A stretch of 64,000 nt of DNA from contig NZ_OZ060398.1 in assembly GCF_964059085.1 (NCBI RefSeq), forward strand, positions 173,071 through 237,070, written 5' to 3'. The translations under genes were made by a program, and so were the position numbers. Shown here in pieces: positions 61,452 to 64,000 of this stretch (positions are counted from its first letter, which is position 1; the number at the start of each line of letters is the position of its first letter). The notes beneath the pieces are model-generated. The model had not been told where the DNA came from. It searched no databases and saw only the letters and a program-made list of their open reading frames with translations. This stretch comes from Buchnera aphidicola (Mindarus abietinus). GTDB lineage: Bacteria; Pseudomonadota; Gammaproteobacteria; Enterobacterales; Enterobacteriaceae.

Positions 61452-62180
61452 ATGATAAGACAAATAGTTTTAGATACTGAAACGACCGGTATGAATCGAA
61501 AAGGTTCTATTTGCAAGAATCATAAGATTATTGAAATTGGAGCAGTAGAATTGATAGATCGTAAATTAACAGGAAATAATTTCCATTTTTATCTTAATCC
61601 TAATCGAGAGGTTGATTCAGAAGCTTTTAAGATTCATGGAATATCTGATTCTTTTTTAAAAGAAAAACCATCTTTTAAACAAATTTCCAATCTATTTTTA
61701 AAATATATAAGAAATTCAGATTTAATTATACATAATGCTGATTTTGATTTTAGTTTTATTCAACATGAATTTAATTTTTTAAATATTAAAATAAAAATAG
61801 GAAAAAATTTTTTAAATTTAATAGATACATTAGTTATTGCAAGAAAATTATTTCCAGGTAAAAAAAACTCTTTAGATGCTCTTTGTTCTCGTTATAAAGT
61901 AACTAATACTAACAGAAAATTACATAGTGCAATAGTAGATGCTAAGCTATTAGCAAAAGTATATTTGCTTATGACAAGCAATCAAGAAAAAATAAATTTT
62001 GATTTACAAGAAAATAAATATCAGCAAAAAAATATGTTAAAAAAAAATAGCTTTTTAAAAAATAATTTTTGTTATCATACACCTTCTACCGAAAAAGAAA
62101 AACTCGATCATAACTCTTATTTAAAAGAAATGAAAGAAAAATCTGGACAGTGTTTATGGATTGATTTTTTTAAAAATTGA
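61452..62180 (+). CDS. dnaQ: DNA polymerase III epsilon (proofreading) subunit
   Basis: 3'-5' exonuclease of the replicative polymerase. The 242-residue protein (E. coli 243) has Exo I VLDTETTGM, Exo II NADFDFSFI and Exo III HSAIVDAKLLAKVYL (DEDDh). The C-terminal segment ending KSGQCLWIDFFKN is the part that binds DnaE in E. coli, and is kept. With dnaE in this window it forms the catalytic core. Confidence 0.97.
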   Translation: MIRQIVLDTETTGMNRKGSICKNHKIIEIGAVELIDRKLTGNNFHFYLNPNREVDSEAFKIHGISDSFLKEKPSFKQISNLFLKYIRNSDLIIHNADFDFSFIQHEFNFLNIKIKIGKNFLNLIDTLVIARKLFPGKKNSLDALCSRYKVTNTNRKLHSAIVDAKLLAKVYLLMTSNQEKINFDLQENKYQQKNMLKKNSFLKNNFCYHTPSTEKEKLDHNSYLKEMKEKSGQCLWIDFFKN

Positions 62181-62240
62181 TAATTTAGTTGACTACTTTT
62201 TTAAAAAGTATCATAATATGATTTGAAAAGATTTTTACTT

Positions 62241-62314
62241 GGTGCGGTAGTTCAGTTGGTTAGAATATCGGCCTGTCACGCCGGAGGTCACGGGTTCGAG
62301 CCCCGTCCGCACCG
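62241..62314 (+). tRNA. tRNA-Asp (GTC)
   Basis: Acceptor GGTGCGG / CCGCACC, anticodon loop CTGTCAC (GTC), T-loop GGTTCGAGCC and discriminator G. CCA is not encoded. It follows dnaQ as aspV does in E. coli. Confidence 0.98.
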
Positions 62315-62560
62315 AAAGTATATAATATTTCATATTCTATTTTCTTCTTTAATAATTCTGCGCATAAAATCCTTTTAAAAAATCTTTTTGATCTTGTTAA
62401 TTACTAAAAAATTACTTTTAGCAATATTGAATTAGTAATATTTTCAATAGAATTCTTAAAATATTATTTTTAATAATATATTAATATATAAAATAAAATT
62501 TATATTTTTTTTATATATATACGTAGGAATACATATATTTAATAGAGAAGGATATAATTT

Positions 62561-63147
62561 ATGTACAAAGAAATTATTCGTAATGAATTGCGTTCTGCTT
62601 TAAATATACTAAAAATTTTTTTAAAAAATGATATACAATTAAGTTTTTTAGAAAAAGCGGCAGTATTAATTGCTAATACTTTTAAAAAAAAAAAAAAGTT
62701 CTTTCATGTGGAAACGGAGGTTCTAATTGCGATGCTATGCATTTTGCAGAAGAATTAACAGGATGTTATCGAAAAATTAGACCTGGATATTCCGCTATAG
62801 CAATATCGGATAGTAGTTATCTTTCTTGCGTAGGAAATGATTTAGGTTATGAAAATGTATTTTCACGATATATAGAAGCTGTAGGAAATAAAGAAGATGT
62901 TTTATTTGGAATAACAACATCTGGAAATTCTTTAAATGTTCTAAAGGCAATAAAAACAGCTAAAAAGAAAAATATGAAAACAATTATTCTTACAGGAAAA
63001 AATGGAGGAAAAATTGCAGGTTTAGCTGATATAGAAATAACTATTCCTCATTTTAAATATTCTGATAGAATACAGGAAATGCATATAAAAATAATTCATA
63101 TTATTATATTATTAATTGAAAAAGAAATGAAAAGGTTTCAATCTTAA
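62561..63147 (+). CDS. gmhA: Sedoheptulose-7-phosphate isomerase GmhA, frame broken at an A14 tract (one A short)
   Basis: First step of ADP-heptose synthesis for the inner core of lipopolysaccharide. The first frame ([24 protein letters not shown]) ends after [10 protein letters not shown]...QKN at 62758. A run of 14 A (62684-62697) precedes G. With 15 A the protein reads [32 protein letters not shown] and runs to 63147 with [29 protein letters not shown] and the C-terminal [20 protein letters not shown]: 195 residues against 192. The zero frame carries the phased heptamer A-AAA-AAG (62692-62698). Its retention without visible LPS genes is odd. Confidence 0.9.
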
Positions 63148-63347
63148 TATATATATAAATTTTATTTTTTTCACATATTTTTTTATATATATAAATATAT
63201 ATTTCTATGAAATGAATTTTTATACGAGACTAATATTAATTATTTTTTATAGAAAAATTTTATATATTTTGAATATATATTAATTAATATTAGTAACTTT
63301 ATTCCCAAAGTATTATTAAATAATAATTTAACAATTTCGGAATTTTT

Positions 63348-63809
63348 ATGGGTAAGAAATATATTGTTACTTGGGACAAATTACAAATTTATGCTAGAAG
63401 ATTAGCTAAAAGTTTATTAAAAAAAAAAAATAACTGGAAAGGTATTATAGCTGTTAGTAGAGGAGGACTGATACCTTCCGCAATTGTTGCAAGAGAATTA
63501 GGAATAAGATTAGTAGATACCTTATGCATTTCTAGTTATGATTATAATCATTTACGAGATTTAAGAATCATTAAATTAGCAAAAGGAAATGAAGAAAAAA
63601 TTATAGTTATTGATGATTTAGTCGACACAGGAGGTACAGCAAAAGTTATTCGTAATATGTATCCGAAAGCATATTTTGTAACTATTTTTGCAAAACCTAT
63701 AGGGAAATTATTTGTAGATGAATATGTAATCGATGTTTCTCAGGATACTTGGATAGAACAACCATGGGATATGTCTATTTCATATATTCCTCCTTTATCA
63801 GAATTATAA
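63348..63809 (+). CDS. gpt: Xanthine-guanine phosphoribosyltransferase
   Basis: Purine salvage of guanine and xanthine with PRPP. The 153-residue protein (E. coli 152) has [19 protein letters not shown], the PRPP motif [17 protein letters not shown] and the C-terminal [19 protein letters not shown]. It follows gmhA after 200 bases of A/T-rich spacer. Confidence 0.97.
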   Translation: MGKKYIVTWDKLQIYARRLAKSLLKKKNNWKGIIAVSRGGLIPSAIVARELGIRLVDTLCISSYDYNHLRDLRIIKLAKGNEEKIIVIDDLVDTGGTAKVIRNMYPKAYFVTIFAKPIGKLFVDEYVIDVSQDTWIEQPWDMSISYIPPLSEL

Positions 63810-63989
63810 TTTTTTTAAAAAAATAATTATTAAAAAAAATTTGTATATAAAAATTATTAAAATATATGTATATATAAAAATATATATGCTCAATAATTTA
63901 TTATTTTTTATTAGTAATATAGTATTATATTACTTTAATAGTATGAATAATTATTCATTTAATAAATTTTAACGTGGGAAAATTTCATC

Positions 63990-64000
63990 ATGATTCAAAA
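63990..64000 (+). other. Possible start of a truncated gene at the window edge
   Basis: An ATG at 63990 (M-I-Q-...) with GTGGGAAAA about ten bases upstream. Too little is visible to identify it. Confidence 0.3.

Noticed and set aside
62737..63147. A second gene for the C-terminal part of GmhA
   Set aside because: The frame joins to the first part through the A14 tract and lacks its own ribosome site; alignment is continuous with one added A.

Overview
The window is from a strongly reduced, very A+T-rich gammaproteobacterial endosymbiont genome, almost certainly Buchnera aphidicola (the primary symbiont of aphids). The evidence is: proteins that align nearly end to end with E. coli orthologues; long stretches of E. 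coli minute 2-6 gene order (thrABC, ilvIH, dcw remnants, aceEF-lpd, htrA, dapD-map, rpsB-tsf-frr-uppS, dnaE, proS, gloB-rnhA-dnaQ-tRNA-Asp-gmhA-gpt); a split rRNA operon with 16S-tRNA-Ile-tRNA-Ala and no 23S; retained flhB/flhA; and no mobile elements. Many genes present at these positions in E. coli (and in larger Buchnera genomes, from memory) are missing, so this is probably one of the more reduced lineages.

Layout. 1-7.9 kb: nrdA (3' end outside the window), gyrA, a DUF2076-like protein, ahpC, ung, grpE and tmRNA. 8-11.8 kb: grxD, rnt, sodA, pth, ychF. 11.9-16.6 kb: the threonine operon thrA-thrB-thrC (minus strand). 17-20.5 kb: hpt, pcnB, dksA, truA. 21-29.5 kb: secA and the pyruvate dehydrogenase genes aceE-aceF-lpdA. 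29.6-38.5 kb: mtn, erpA, ftsZ, ftsA, a 1.8-kb eroded gap where the murein genes stand in E. coli, rsmH, then ilvH-ilvI. 38.6-43.2 kb: apbE, htrA, dapD, map. 43.4-52.8 kb: rpsB, tsf, frr, uppS, fabZ, dnaE, proS. 53-58 kb: flhB (its C-terminal domain is a fossil), flhA, argS. 58-60.1 kb: promoter, processing stem, 16S rRNA, tRNA-Ile, tRNA-Ala. 60.1-64 kb: gloB, rnhA, dnaQ, tRNA-Asp, gmhA, gpt.

Functionally the window mixes minimal information processing (DNA polymerase III alpha and epsilon, gyrase, ribosome and translation factors, tmRNA), pyruvate oxidation, and amino-acid provisioning for the host (threonine, the valine/isoleucine branch, the lysine branch through dapD). Cell-envelope capacity is heavily eroded.

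The most striking signal is that seven genes (ung, pth, mtn, rsmH, fabZ, dnaE, gmhA) are each broken in frame exactly at a poly(A) tract of 10-15 A on the coding strand. In all seven the tract is one A short: adding a single A restores a full-length protein matching the E. coli length. dnaE is essential, so the set points to systematic rescue by transcriptional slippage and/or -1 ribosomal slippage, a phenomenon already reported for Buchnera poly(A) tracts, unless the tracts were undercalled in sequencing. Other points of interest are the readable fossil of the FlhB autocleavage domain, a probable ATA start in truA, altered allosteric residues in ThrA beside an intact valine site in IlvH, and a decayed editing domain in ProS. 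All comparisons with E. coli are from memory; no search was run.
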